DNA of 64,000 nt from Antarcticimicrobium sp040365005 (GCF_040365005.1 NZ_BAABWV010000005.1:124001-188000), one strand, 5' to 3'. Counted from the first letter of the stretch, positions 25,356 to 33,538 are shown. Notes: a model not told the origin generated them from the letters alone. Translations and numbers: made by a program.

Positions 25356-26627
25356 ATGAACATCCTCATCCTCGGCGGCGGCGGGCGCGAACACGCGCTG
25401 GCATGGGCCGTGATGCAGAACCCGAAATGCGACAAGCTGATCGTGGCCCCCGGCAATGCCGGCATCGCCCAGATCGCCGATTGCGCCGCGCTGGATGTCG
25501 AGAACGGTGCGGCGGTGGTGGCCTTTGCCGAGGAGAACGCCATCGACTTCGTCATCGTCGGCCCCGAGGCGCCGCTGGCCGCCGGTGTCGCCGACCGCTT
25601 GCGCGAGGCGGGGATTCTCGTCTTCGGTCCGAACCGGGAAGCGGCGCGGCTGGAGGCGTCGAAAAGCTTTACCAAGGAAATCTGCGACGCCGCCGATGCG
25701 CCCACCGCCGGCTATGGTCATTTCACCGATGCCGAGGCGGCCCGGGACTACGTGCGGGCGCAGGGTGCGCCGATCGTGGTCAAGGCCGACGGGCTGGCCG
25801 CCGGCAAAGGCGTGATCGTGGCCGAGACGGTGGAACAGGCGCTGGCGGCCATCGACGACATGTTCGGCGGCGAGTTCGGCGCAGCCGGCGCCGAGGTGGT
25901 GATCGAGGAATTCATGGAGGGCGAAGAAGCCAGCTTCTTCGTGCTCTGCGACGGCGAGACCGTGCTGCCGATCGGCACCGCGCAGGACCACAAGCGGGTC
26001 GGCGAGGGCGATACCGGCCCCAACACCGGCGGCATGGGCGCCTATTCCCCTGCCCCGGTGATGACCGATGCGGTCACGCAAAAGGCGCTGGACGAGATCG
26101 TGCGCCCGACCATGGCCGAGATGGCCCGGCGCGGCGCGCCTTATCAGGGCGTGCTCTACGTGGGGCTGATGATCAAGGACGGCCAGCCGCGGCTTGTGGA
26201 ATACAACGTGCGTTTCGGTGATCCCGAATGTCAGGTGCTGATGCTGCGGCTGGGGGCGCAGGCGATGGACCTGATGCATGCCGCCGCCGAGGGCCGGCTG
26301 TCGGAGGCCCGCGTCAACTGGGCCGACGATCACGCGATGACCGTGGTGCTGGCCGCCAAGGGCTATCCGGGGGCCTACGAGAAGGGAACCGAGATTCGCG
26401 GGCTGGACGGGCTGTCCGAGACCAGTTCCGAGAAGTGCTTTCACGCCGGGACCAGGGCGCAGGACGGCAAGATCCTGGCCAATGGCGGCCGGGTGCTGAA
26501 CGCCACCGCGCGCGGCGCGACCCTGGCCGAGGCCCGCGACCGCGCCTATGCCATGGCCGAGGCGATCGACTGGCCGCAGGGATTTTATCGCCGCGACATC
26601 GGGTGGCGCGCGCTGGGCGAAAGCTGA
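25356..26627 (+). CDS. purD: Phosphoribosylamine--glycine ligase
   Basis: 423 residues, full length. ATP-grasp enzyme making glycinamide ribonucleotide in purine synthesis. Start MNILILGGGGREHALAW with GGAGAA about 10 bases before it. Other marks: GPEAPLAAGVADRL, the ATP-grasp VVKADGLAAGKGVIVAE, the metal loop QDHKRVGEGDTGPNTGGMGA, and NVRFGDPECQ. Together with purA at the left it supplies purine synthesis, though the two are not in one operon. Confidence 0.97.
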   Translation: MNILILGGGGREHALAWAVMQNPKCDKLIVAPGNAGIAQIADCAALDVENGAAVVAFAEENAIDFVIVGPEAPLAAGVADRLREAGILVFGPNREAARLEASKSFTKEICDAADAPTAGYGHFTDAEAARDYVRAQGAPIVVKADGLAAGKGVIVAETVEQALAAIDDMFGGEFGAAGAEVVIEEFMEGEEASFFVLCDGETVLPIGTAQDHKRVGEGDTGPNTGGMGAYSPAPVMTDAVTQKALDEIVRPTMAEMARRGAPYQGVLYVGLMIKDGQPRLVEYNVRFGDPECQVLMLRLGAQAMDLMHAAAEGRLSEARVNWADDHAMTVVLAAKGYPGAYEKGTEIRGLDGLSETSSEKCFHAGTRAQDGKILANGGRVLNATARGATLAEARDRAYAMAEAIDWPQGFYRRDIGWRALGES

Positions 26628-26692
26628 GCGCGGAGCCGGCCTTTGCAGCGCGCCCGGTCCCGGTGTAACCTGACCACGATGGGGAGAAATGC

Positions 26693-27298
26693 ATGACCGC
26701 AGCGACCGAAGAGGTGCTGGATCGCCTGTTCGCCAGCCGCGATCTGGCCGAACTGGCCTTTGTCCATGCGCCGGTGGGCCTGGTGGTGACCGAGAACCGG
26801 GTGATCCGGGAATGCAACGTCGCCTTTGCCACGATGTTCGGCTATTCCGTGGATGCGCTGCGCGACAGCACCTTTGCCGTGCTCTATCCCAGCCAGGAGG
26901 AATTCGTGAACATCCGCAACCGCGGTGTGCGCGACCTGCAGGAAAGCGGCGAGTACTGGGACGAGCGGGTGATGATGCGCAACGGCGGCGAGCTGTTCTG
27001 GTGCCGGGTGCGCGGCCATACCTTTACCCCGAACGCCCCGCTGGCCCGCGCGGTCTGGAGTTTTGCCGACCTCTCCGACACCCGCCCCTATCAGCCGCTG
27101 ACCCGGCGCGAGCGCGAGGTGTTCTCGCTCCTCGGCGAGGGCAAGACCAGCAAGGAGATCGCCCGCGCGCTGGAGCTCAGCTATCGCACGGTCGAGGTGC
27201 ACCGGGCGCGCCTGCTGAAGAAGTTCGGGGTTTCCAATACCGCCGGCCTGTTCCAGTCGCTGGGCGATATCAGCGGCGATCACGTGGTCAGCGGCTAG
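26693..27298 (+). CDS. PAS domain and LuxR-type helix-turn-helix regulator
   Basis: 201 residues. A PAS sensor domain (about 18-130; note VTENRVIRECNVAFATMFGY and the hallmark RNGGELFWCRVRGH) is joined directly to a LuxR/GerE DNA-binding domain (about 137-195; LTRREREVFSLLGEGKTSKE, then RTVEVHRARLLKKFGV). There is no receiver domain, so it is a one-component regulator whose signal is presumably sensed by the PAS domain. It is followed by an acetyltransferase one base after its stop. No autoinducer-binding domain is present, so quorum sensing should not be assumed. Confidence 0.9.
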   Translation: MTAATEEVLDRLFASRDLAELAFVHAPVGLVVTENRVIRECNVAFATMFGYSVDALRDSTFAVLYPSQEEFVNIRNRGVRDLQESGEYWDERVMMRNGGELFWCRVRGHTFTPNAPLARAVWSFADLSDTRPYQPLTRREREVFSLLGEGKTSKEIARALELSYRTVEVHRARLLKKFGVSNTAGLFQSLGDISGDHVVSG

Positions 27299-27299
27299 G

Positions 27300-27767
27300 A
27301 TGGAGGCGCCGGAGCGGCTGCTGCCCGATGATCCGCGGCTGGCGCAGGTGCTGGCGCTGATCCGGGAAAGCTTCGCCTATATGGACGGACGGATCGACCC
27401 GCCCAGCTCGATGCACCGGCTGACGCTGGAGGGGCTTTCAAACCAGGCCGGCACCGCCGAGGTCTGGGCACTCGGGCATCCGGTGGCGGCCTGCGTGGTG
27501 CTGACGCCAAGGCCGGATTGCCTCTACCTGGGCAAGCTGGCGGTGGACCCCCGCCAGCGCGGCACCGGATTGGCGCGGCGGCTGGTCGACCTGGCCGTCG
27601 CCCGCGCCCGCGCGCTGGGGCTGCCGGTGCTGGAACTGCAGGTGCGGGTGGAACTGGCGGAGAACCACGCCGCCTTCGCCCGGTTGGGTTTTGCCAGAAC
27701 CGGTGAGACGACGCACGCGGGCTATGACCGCCCGACCTCGATCACCATGCGGCGGGCGGTGGCCTAA
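27300..27767 (+). CDS. GNAT family N-acetyltransferase
   Basis: 155 residues. The acetyl-CoA pyrophosphate loop is QRGTGLA (86-92) within LGKLAVDPRQRGTGLARRLV, and the later ENHAAFARLGFARTGETTHAG is the usual end of the fold. Substrate unknown. It begins one base after the PAS-LuxR stop, so the pair is cotranscribed. Its last four bases overlap the end of the convergent FG-GAP gene. Confidence 0.87.
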   Translation: MEAPERLLPDDPRLAQVLALIRESFAYMDGRIDPPSSMHRLTLEGLSNQAGTAEVWALGHPVAACVVLTPRPDCLYLGKLAVDPRQRGTGLARRLVDLAVARARALGLPVLELQVRVELAENHAAFARLGFARTGETTHAGYDRPTSITMRRAVA

Positions 27768-28519
27768 CGACAGGCCAGTGCGTCCGCCATGCTGTCCGGT
27801 CCTGTATAGGGGCCGATGTCGCGCCGGGTGATGTGGCCGCCCCTCAGGGTGCTGGCGATCAGGCGGAACCAGTTGGCATCGGCGGTGATGATTTCGGGGC
27901 CGCTGCCGCAGGTGCGGATGCCGCCGGAAATCTCGGGCTCTCCGAACCGGTGATTGGTCAGGTCGGGCGCCTCGGCCACGGGGGTCAGCGCGCCGTCCTT
28001 GTAGCGCCAGATGCGCAGGGTCTTGGCCAGGTGCGGACGGTCGATATAGGCGATCTCCACCGCCCCGTCGCCATCCAGGTCGGCGGCCCCCAGTTGCGCC
28101 AGCCAGCGGTTGCGCTGCCCGATATGCGGGGTGGCCGCCACCCGCCGCAACATGCCGCCGACACGTTTGTAGACGGCCAGCCTTGCGCCCCGGTCGCGCT
28201 GTGATTCCACGGTCAGGATTTCCGCCTCGCCGTCGCCGTCGAGATCGCGCAGCAGCGGGCGCACATCTTCGAACACCATGTCCTCGGGTAGGGTCACCAT
28301 CGCGCCGACCTCGCCGGTCAGGCAGGGCAACTCCAGCCGAAAGCGGACGGAGAGCGCCGCCCATTCCCAGGGATCACCAAGCGCACCGTGCGGATAGCGG
28401 TCGGTGGGGGTGGTATATTGCGCCGTCCGGATCGCGCCGACGCAGGCCGGAGGCGTCGCGCCGGCGAGGACCGGCGGTGCCAGGCACAGCGCCAGGAAAA
28501 GCGCCGCGCCAAGCCGCAT
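27764..28519 (-). CDS. Secreted FG-GAP/VCBS repeat protein
   Basis: 251 residues. A signal peptide (MRLGAALFLALCLAPPVLAG, cleavage near residue 20) is followed by two calcium-type FG-GAP repeats, DLDGDGEAEIL and DLDGDGAVEIAY, as in beta-propeller VCBS proteins, with three to four cysteines. Expected in the periplasm; role unknown. It starts at 28519, overlapping the stop of the ferredoxin gene by one base, so the ferredoxin and this protein are translated from one message. Confidence 0.82.
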   Translation of the reverse strand: MRLGAALFLALCLAPPVLAGATPPACVGAIRTAQYTTPTDRYPHGALGDPWEWAALSVRFRLELPCLTGEVGAMVTLPEDMVFEDVRPLLRDLDGDGEAEILTVESQRDRGARLAVYKRVGGMLRRVAATPHIGQRNRWLAQLGAADLDGDGAVEIAYIDRPHLAKTLRIWRYKDGALTPVAEAPDLTNHRFGEPEISGGIRTCGSGPEIITADANWFRLIASTLRGGHITRRDIGPYTGPDSMADALACR

Positions 28520-28842
28520 CAGATCTGCTTTTCGGGCATCTGCACGACCAGACCGTCCAGATCCTCGGTCACCTTGATCTGGCAGGTCAGGCGCGAGCGG
28601 GTCGGATCGGGCGCATAGGCGAAATCCAGCATGTCCTCTTCCATGTCTTCCTTGGCCGGCAGCTTCTCGACCCAGGCGGGATCGACATAGACATGGCAGG
28701 TCGAACAGGCACAGGCGCCGCCGCAATCGGCCTCGATGCCCGGAATGTTGTTGTCACGGGCGCCTTCCATCACGGTCAGCCCGACCGGGACGTCGACGAC
28801 ATGTTCGGTTCCGTTGTGCTCGATATAGGTGATCTTGGGCAT
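28519..28842 (-). CDS. [2Fe-2S] ferredoxin (adrenodoxin type)
   Basis: 107 residues starting MPKITYIEHNGTEHVVDVPV. The cluster ligands are C40, C46, C49 and C87 (C-x5-C-x2-C ... C), exactly the adrenodoxin/Isc-type pattern. Such ferredoxins feed electrons to cytochromes P450 or serve iron-sulfur cluster assembly. No isc genes, P450 or reductase is adjacent, so its partner cannot be named. The frame extends 34 codons upstream without similarity; the ATG at 28842 gives the family's normal N-terminus. Confidence 0.93.
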   Translation of the reverse strand: MPKITYIEHNGTEHVVDVPVGLTVMEGARDNNIPGIEADCGGACACSTCHVYVDPAWVEKLPAKEDMEEDMLDFAYAPDPTRSRLTCQIKVTEDLDGLVVQMPEKQI

Positions 28843-28948
28843 CTGTGCTGCGTCCTTCTCGGTGGTCCCCGACTCCTTAGCCAAGCCGTCGGCACGTTTC
28901 CAGCCCGTTTTGCCCGGGGGCGGGGCGGCTCGACAAAACGCCATTCAT

Positions 28949-28963
28949 GTTCTATTTTTGTTC
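28949..28963 (+). promoter_or_regulatory. LexA (SOS) box, alphaproteobacterial type
   Basis: GTTC (28949-28952), 7-base spacer TATTTTT, GTTC (28960-28963): an exact match to the direct-repeat LexA operator GTTC-N7-GTTC of alphaproteobacteria. It sits two bases before the first ATG of the DnaE2-tail ORF. The AT-rich spacer stands out in GC-rich surroundings. In related bacteria such a box controls the imuA-imuB-dnaE2 mutagenesis cassette. Confidence 0.75.
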
Positions 28964-28965
28964 TC

Positions 28966-29352
28966 ATGTCGATGCCTGAACCGCGATCCCCCGTTACGCC
29001 CCCAGTCACATCTCCCGATCCATGGCCACGCCCGCCCGCCTGCCTGCCGGCGGCGCGGCTGGACGACCCGCCCGGGGGGGCGCGCGTGGCGGTGGCCGGG
29101 CTGGTGATCCTGCGGCAGCGACCGGGCACCGCCAAGGGGGTGATCTTTCTCACGCTCGAGGACGAGACCGGCGTGGTCAACGTGATCGTCTGGCGCAAGA
29201 TCTACGAGGCATTCCGCCGCGCGGTGATCTCCGGGCGGCTGCTGCGGGTCACCGGTCGGGTGCAGCGCGGGCACGGGGTGACCCATGTGATCGCCGAGCG
29301 GGTCGAGGACATCTCGGAGATGCTCGACCTGCTGCTGTCCGAGGCGGGATGA
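28966..29352 (+). CDS. Orphan C-terminal OB domain of error-prone DNA polymerase DnaE2
   Basis: 128 residues. After a Pro-rich lead of about 30 residues, the segment from about residue 44 on (VAVAGLVILRQRPGTAKGVI, LTLEDETGVVNVIVWRKIYE, HVIAERVED) is the OB-fold that ends DnaE2-type polymerases; the PHP, polymerase and HhH parts, about 900 residues, are absent. It lies directly behind a LexA box, with the ATG too close to the box for a normal leader, so translation may begin at a later codon or the ORF may be a deletion scar. Either the cassette imuA-imuB-dnaE2 collapsed, or a free-standing SOS-induced OB protein was kept. The frame is intact and its codon use looks normal. Confidence 0.65.
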   Translation: MSMPEPRSPVTPPVTSPDPWPRPPACLPAARLDDPPGGARVAVAGLVILRQRPGTAKGVIFLTLEDETGVVNVIVWRKIYEAFRRAVISGRLLRVTGRVQRGHGVTHVIAERVEDISEMLDLLLSEAG

Positions 29353-29448
29353 CACGGAATCCCGGGGCCGGTTGCGGGAAACTTTGCGCCGCCGGCGATC
29401 TGCGCTAGACTGGCCGCAACGAGAGAACACGCCTGTCGAGGCCCGAGC

Positions 29449-29982
29449 ATGACACCGACCCGAACGATCCTCAGCGCGCTGGCGCTGGCCGGGCTTGCCG
29501 CCTGTGCCGGGCCGGTGGGCGACATCGCCGCGCTGGGCGAACCCGAAGTCAGCCGCCAGATCCAGCAGGCGCCCCCCGGCGCCCCCCCCGGCACCTGCTG
29601 GGGAAAACATGTGAGCCCGGCGGTGATCGAGACGGAGACCGAACAGGTGATGATGCAACCGGCCGAGATCCACGCCGATGGCACGGTGAGCCGCCCGGCG
29701 ACCTTCAAGACCGAGACGGTGCAGAGGATCGTGCGCGAGCGCAAGGAAACCTGGTTCGAAACCCCCTGCGCCAGCGACATGACGCCCGAGTTCCTGGCCA
29801 GCCTGCAGCGCGCACTGGCGGTTCGCGGCCTCTATCACGGCACGGTGTCGGGCGAGATGGATACCCGCACCCGTGCTGCCGTGCGCCGCTACCAGAAACC
29901 GCAGGGACTCGATTCGGGGATCCTGTCACTGGCCGCCGCGCGCAAGCTGGGGCTGGCGGTCGTCGACCTGGACGAGGGCTGA
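29449..29982 (+). CDS. Lipoprotein with peptidoglycan-binding domain
   Basis: 177 residues. A lipoprotein signal peptide ends in the lipobox LAAC with C19 as the acylated residue. A Pro/Gly-rich linker (QQAPPGAPPGTCWGKH) and a central region of unknown fold (TETEQVMMQPAEIHADGTVS) lead to a peptidoglycan_binding_1 domain (about 118-172; LQRALAVRGLYHGTVSGEMD, TRAAVRRYQ). It should be anchored in the outer membrane and touch the cell wall. It stands alone, with a possible -10 TAGACT about 45 bases upstream. Confidence 0.85.
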   Translation: MTPTRTILSALALAGLAACAGPVGDIAALGEPEVSRQIQQAPPGAPPGTCWGKHVSPAVIETETEQVMMQPAEIHADGTVSRPATFKTETVQRIVRERKETWFETPCASDMTPEFLASLQRALAVRGLYHGTVSGEMDTRTRAAVRRYQKPQGLDSGILSLAAARKLGLAVVDLDEG

Positions 29983-30020
29983 GGCCCCGCGACCGGGGTC
30001 AGGCGTGCCGGGCGGGCCGC

Positions 30021-30722
30021 CTAGCGTTTGAACAGCAGCGCCTGCGCCTGCTTGTCCTGCGCGATGTTGGCACGTTTCTCGGCGGCCACCGCCCGGCCGG
30101 CCTGTACGGCGGGGCGGCTGCCTACGGTCTTGATCCAGCGGGCGAAATGCGGCTTGTCGTCGATCTGTTGCTCCTGCCGCTTCCACAGATGCGCCCAAGG
30201 CCAGATCGCCATGTCGGCGATCGAATAGAAATCGCCGGCGACGAATTCGTTGTCGGCCAACTGCCGGTTGAGCACGCCATAGAGGCGGCCCACCTCGGCG
30301 CGATAGCGGTCCTTGGCATAGGGCAGGTCCTGCGGCGGGTCCATCGCCGGGGCGTATTGCAGGAAGTGATGCGCCTGGCCCGCCATCGGCCCGACCCCGC
30401 CCATCTGCCACATCAGCCATTGGTCGACCGCGATGCGTTGTCGTTCGGTGCTGCCGCAGAACCGCCCGGTCTTGCGCGCGAGATATTGCAGGATGGCCCC
30501 CGATTCGAAGATCGAGATCGGCGCCCCGTCCGGCCCGTCGGGATCGGTGATCGCCGGCATCCGGTTGTTCGGCGCGATCTTCAGGAACGCCGGTTCGAAC
30601 TGGGCGCCGGCGGTGATGTCCACCAGCTGCAGGGCATAGGGCAGGCCCATCTCCTCCAGCGCGATTGAGATTTTCCAGCCGTTCGGCGTGGGCCAGTAAT
30701 ACAGGTCGATCGGTGCACTCAT
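30021..30722 (-). CDS. Glutathione S-transferase, YfcG/YghU (Ure2-like) type
   Basis: 233 residues starting MSAPIDLYYWPTPNGWKISI. The thioredoxin-like domain carries the nu-class TPNGWK motif, NNRMPAITDPDG with the cis-Pro, and IFESGAILQYLA with the glutathione-binding Glu-Ser; the helical domain has WLMWQMGGVGPMAGQAHHF. Nu-class enzymes have disulfide reductase activity with glutathione. Convergent with the lipoprotein gene and divergent from metZ. Confidence 0.92.
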   Translation of the reverse strand: MSAPIDLYYWPTPNGWKISIALEEMGLPYALQLVDITAGAQFEPAFLKIAPNNRMPAITDPDGPDGAPISIFESGAILQYLARKTGRFCGSTERQRIAVDQWLMWQMGGVGPMAGQAHHFLQYAPAMDPPQDLPYAKDRYRAEVGRLYGVLNRQLADNEFVAGDFYSIADMAIWPWAHLWKRQEQQIDDKPHFARWIKTVGSRPAVQAGRAVAAEKRANIAQDKQAQALLFKR

Positions 30723-30791
30723 CTCAGCCTCCCTCGGTCAGGGCGTGATCATGCGGCTTTCCGCGCCGGGGGCAAGGGGAGGCCGCCTGTC

Positions 30792-30820
30792 TTGACGGAC
30801 GCCTGCCTTGGGCGTATGCC
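30792..30820 (+). promoter_or_regulatory. metZ: Promoter of the metZ riboswitch transcript
   Basis: TTGACG (30792-30797), 17-base spacer, TATGCC (30815-30820), placing the transcription start near 30827, about 10 bases before the riboswitch. Good sigma-70-type match and position. Confidence 0.6.
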
Positions 30821-30835
30821 CGGCCCATCGAAGGA

Positions 30836-30889
30836 TCGTGGCGATTTGTTACCGGATTGCGGGCCACGTTAAACACACCGCTAAAAGGT
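30836..30889 (+). promoter_or_regulatory. SAM-II riboswitch
   Basis: The 54 bases contain all conserved parts of the SAM-II (metA) aptamer in order: CGTGG stem start, GATTTGTTACCGGATTGC loop, CCACG stem closure, then TTAAACA and CGCTAAAAGG that form the pseudoknot. It senses S-adenosylmethionine and turns the downstream methionine gene off. Immediately behind it is a terminator hairpin, then metZ. Confidence 0.93.
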
Positions 30890-30896
30890 CAGGATG

Positions 30897-30935
30897 AAAG
30901 ACCCCTTTCGCTTGGCCGCGATCGGGGTTTTTTTT
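30897..30935 (+). terminator. Riboswitch-associated intrinsic terminator
   Basis: AAAGACCCC (30897-30905) pairs with GGGG plus the first T residues (30924-30931), and the stem runs into eight consecutive T (30928-30935). It lies 8 bases after the SAM-II aptamer and 33 before metZ, so SAM control is likely by transcription attenuation. Confidence 0.75.
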
Positions 30936-30967
30936 GTGCCCGCCTGGACGGGCCAGAGGATGAGAAC

Positions 30968-32152
30968 ATGAGCGACAACTGGAAATCACGTACCACCGCA
31001 GTTCACGCCGGCACCCGCCGCAGCCAGTACGGCGAAATGAGTGAGGCGATCTACCTCACCCAGGGGTTTGCCTATGACAGCGCCGAAGCCGCCGAGGCCC
31101 GGTTCATCGAGGCCGGCGAGGACGAGTATATCTATGCCCGCTATGGCAACCCGACCGTGCGCATGTTCGAGGACCGGATCGCCCGGATCGAGGGGGCCGA
31201 GGACGCCTTTGCCACTGCCTCGGGGATGGCGGCGGTGTCCGGCGCGCTCACGGCGCTGCTCAAGGCAGGCGATCACGTGGTCGCGGCACGGGCGCTGTTC
31301 GGTTCGTGCCTCTATATCCTCGAAGAGGTGCTCGGCCGCTTTGGCGTCGAGGTCACATTCGTCGACGGCACCGACCTGGACCAGTGGCGGGCGGCGATCC
31401 GCCCCGACACCAGCGCGGTGTTCTTCGAATCGGTCTCCAACCCGACGCTCGAAGTGATCGACATCGCCGCCGTCGCCGACCTGGCCCACGCGGTGGGCGC
31501 GCTGGTGGTGGTCGACAACGTCTTTGCCACGCCGGTGTTCTCGGACGCGGTGGCACAGGGCGCCGACCTGGTGGTCTATTCGGCGACCAAGCACATCGAC
31601 GGGCAGGGGCGCGCGCTGGGCGGCGTGATCCTGGGAACCCGCGAGGTGATCCGAAAAAAAGTCGAACCCTACATGAAACATACCGGCGGCGCGATGAGCC
31701 CGTTCACCGCCTGGATCATGCTCAAGGGGCTGGAAACGCTGGACCTGCGCGTGCGGGCGCAGGCCGCCAACGCGCAGGCCGTGGCCGAATCGGTCCAGCA
31801 TCACCCGGCGCTGGCCCGCGTGCTGTTCCCCGGGCTGGCGGCGCATCCGCAATACGACCTCGCGCGCGCCCAGATGGGCGCAGGGGGCACGGTGCTGTCG
31901 CTCGACCTCAAGGGCGGGCAACCGGCCGCCTTCGGGTTCCTCAACGCGCTGAAGATCGCGCAGATCTCCAACAACCTCGGGGATGCCAAGACCATCGTCA
32001 CCCATCCCGCCACGACCACCCACCAGCGCCTGAGCGAAGAGCAGCGCGCGCAGCTGGGGATCACGCCGGGGCTGGTGCGGGTGTCGATGGGGATCGAGAA
32101 CCTCGAGGATCTTCTGGCCGACATCACCGGGGCGCTCGATGCCGCGAACTGA
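30968..32152 (+). CDS. metZ: O-succinylhomoserine sulfhydrylase
   Basis: 394 residues. PLP enzyme of the Cys/Met metabolism family that makes homocysteine from O-succinylhomoserine and sulfide. The PLP lysine is K208 in YSATKHIDGQGR; further motifs are YARYGNPT (57-63 region), the SGMAAV phosphate-cup segment and SNPTLEVIDI. AGAGGA lies seven bases before the ATG at 30968; upstream in-frame codons cover the riboswitch terminator and are not coding. Close relatives accept O-acetylhomoserine, so the substrate call is by similarity (MetZ rather than MetY length). Confidence 0.93.
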   Translation: MSDNWKSRTTAVHAGTRRSQYGEMSEAIYLTQGFAYDSAEAAEARFIEAGEDEYIYARYGNPTVRMFEDRIARIEGAEDAFATASGMAAVSGALTALLKAGDHVVAARALFGSCLYILEEVLGRFGVEVTFVDGTDLDQWRAAIRPDTSAVFFESVSNPTLEVIDIAAVADLAHAVGALVVVDNVFATPVFSDAVAQGADLVVYSATKHIDGQGRALGGVILGTREVIRKKVEPYMKHTGGAMSPFTAWIMLKGLETLDLRVRAQAANAQAVAESVQHHPALARVLFPGLAAHPQYDLARAQMGAGGTVLSLDLKGGQPAAFGFLNALKIAQISNNLGDAKTIVTHPATTTHQRLSEEQRAQLGITPGLVRVSMGIENLEDLLADITGALDAAN

Positions 32153-32281
32153 GGTCCGGGTGTCGGGCCGGGGCGGGAAAAACAAGTGATCCACCGCCAG
32201 TCTCGGTGCGTATTGGGATTAGGAATGGAAATCCACAGTCCCCGCGCCTAGATTTGGCGGGCAGATGCAAAGGGATCGGCA

Positions 32282-33385
32282 ATGAATATTCAGTTCCCCG
32301 CGTTGGACGGCGCGCCCGACGAAAACGACGCCGCAGCGGCGCTTGACGTGTTGCGGGCCTGGGCCGCAAGCGCCACGGCGACCGAGGTTGCACAGCTTGA
32401 CCCAGCCATCGCGCGGCTGCTGCCCGGCCAGGCGCTGGGGAACTATCCCGACCTGTCGCGGCACTACCCACAGGACTTCACGGTCGACGAGGCCTACAAG
32501 GCGACGCTGCCCGATCTTCAGAACGGGCCGGCCAGCCTGATCCGGGGCGCGAAACAGCAGATCCAGCATGTGGGGATCTCGAACTTCCGCCTGCCGATCC
32601 GGTTTCATACCCGCGACAACGGCGATCTGACGCTGGAAACCGGGGTGACCGGCTCGGTCAGCCTCGAGGCGGACAAGAAGGGCATCAACATGAGCCGCAT
32701 CATGCGCTCGTTCTATGCCCATGCGGATCGCACCTTCAGCTTCGAGGTGATCGAGGCGGCGCTGGACGATTACAAGAGCGACCTCGAAAGCTTCGATGCC
32801 CGCATCCAGATGCGCTTTTCCTTCCCGATGAAGGTGGAGAGCCTGCGCTCGGGGCTGGCCGGCTACCAGTATTACGACATCGCGCTGGAGCTCGTGGAAA
32901 CCGACGGGGTGCGCAAGAAGATCATGCACCTCGACTATGTCTACTCCTCGACCTGCCCCTGTTCGCTGGAACTCAGCGAACACGCCCGGTCGCAGCGCGG
33001 CCAACTGGCGACGCCGCATTCGCAGCGCTCGGTCGCGCGAGTCTCGGTGGTGCTGGACCCGGATGCGCCCTGCCTGTGGTTCGAGGACCTGATCGAGGCC
33101 TGCCGCCGGGCGGTGCCGACCGAGACGCAGGTCATGGTCAAGCGTGAGGACGAACAGGCCTTTGCCGAGATGAACGCCGCCAATCCGATCTTCGTCGAGG
33201 ATGCGGTGCGGCTGTTCTGCGCCCAGTTGCAGGCCGATCAGCGCATCGGCGATTTCCGCATCATTGCCAGCCACCAGGAGAGCCTGCACAGCCATGACGC
33301 CGTCAGCCTGCTGGTCGAGGGCGAGACCTTTGCCTCCGAAAGCCTCGATCCGCACCTGTTTGCCTCGCTGATCCACGCGGGTTGA
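32282..33385 (+). CDS. folE2: GTP cyclohydrolase FolE2 (type IB)
   Basis: 367 residues. It converts GTP to dihydroneopterin triphosphate for folate, replacing zinc-dependent FolE. Family hallmarks are VGISNFRLPIRF near residue 98, the conserved STCPCSLELSEHAR with the catalytic cysteine and glutamate, TPHSQRS, and the late SHQESLHSHDA. Somewhat longer than the 260-300 residues common in other phyla because of an N-terminal region of about 70 residues, as usual in proteobacteria. No Zur-type operator is obvious in the 129 bases upstream. Confidence 0.95.
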   Translation: MNIQFPALDGAPDENDAAAALDVLRAWAASATATEVAQLDPAIARLLPGQALGNYPDLSRHYPQDFTVDEAYKATLPDLQNGPASLIRGAKQQIQHVGISNFRLPIRFHTRDNGDLTLETGVTGSVSLEADKKGINMSRIMRSFYAHADRTFSFEVIEAALDDYKSDLESFDARIQMRFSFPMKVESLRSGLAGYQYYDIALELVETDGVRKKIMHLDYVYSSTCPCSLELSEHARSQRGQLATPHSQRSVARVSVVLDPDAPCLWFEDLIEACRRAVPTETQVMVKREDEQAFAEMNAANPIFVEDAVRLFCAQLQADQRIGDFRIIASHQESLHSHDAVSLLVEGETFASESLDPHLFASLIHAG

Positions 33386-33432
33386 GCGGCGGCGCGGCCG
33401 CCTGGCGGGGCGGATCCTGACCGAAATTCCGC

Positions 33433-33459
33433 GCTGCAGCGAAAAATGCTGCAATTGCA
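33433..33459. promoter_or_regulatory. Paired TGC/GCA palindromes (PhaR-like operator)
   Basis: Two perfect palindromes, GCTGCAGC (33433-33440) and TGCAATTGCA (33450-33459), ahead of the Lys/Ala/Pro-rich gene. The second overlaps a possible -35 (CTGCAA, 33449-33454) that is 17 bases from a good -10 TATGCT (33472-33477). TGC-rich dyads of this kind are the known targets of PhaR, the polyhydroxyalkanoate-sensing repressor of phasin genes. Confidence 0.45.
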
Positions 33460-33538
33460 TTCGCCCTGCGCTATGCTGGTCTCGTGATGCGCGCCGGCCG
33501 GCGCGCGGCCCGATGCTCAAAAGCGGAGCGATCTCATC

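Noticed and set aside
30857..30967. In-frame N-terminal extension of metZ from 30857
   Set aside because: It would translate the riboswitch pseudoknot and its terminator; the family N-terminus and ribosome-binding site place the start at 30968.
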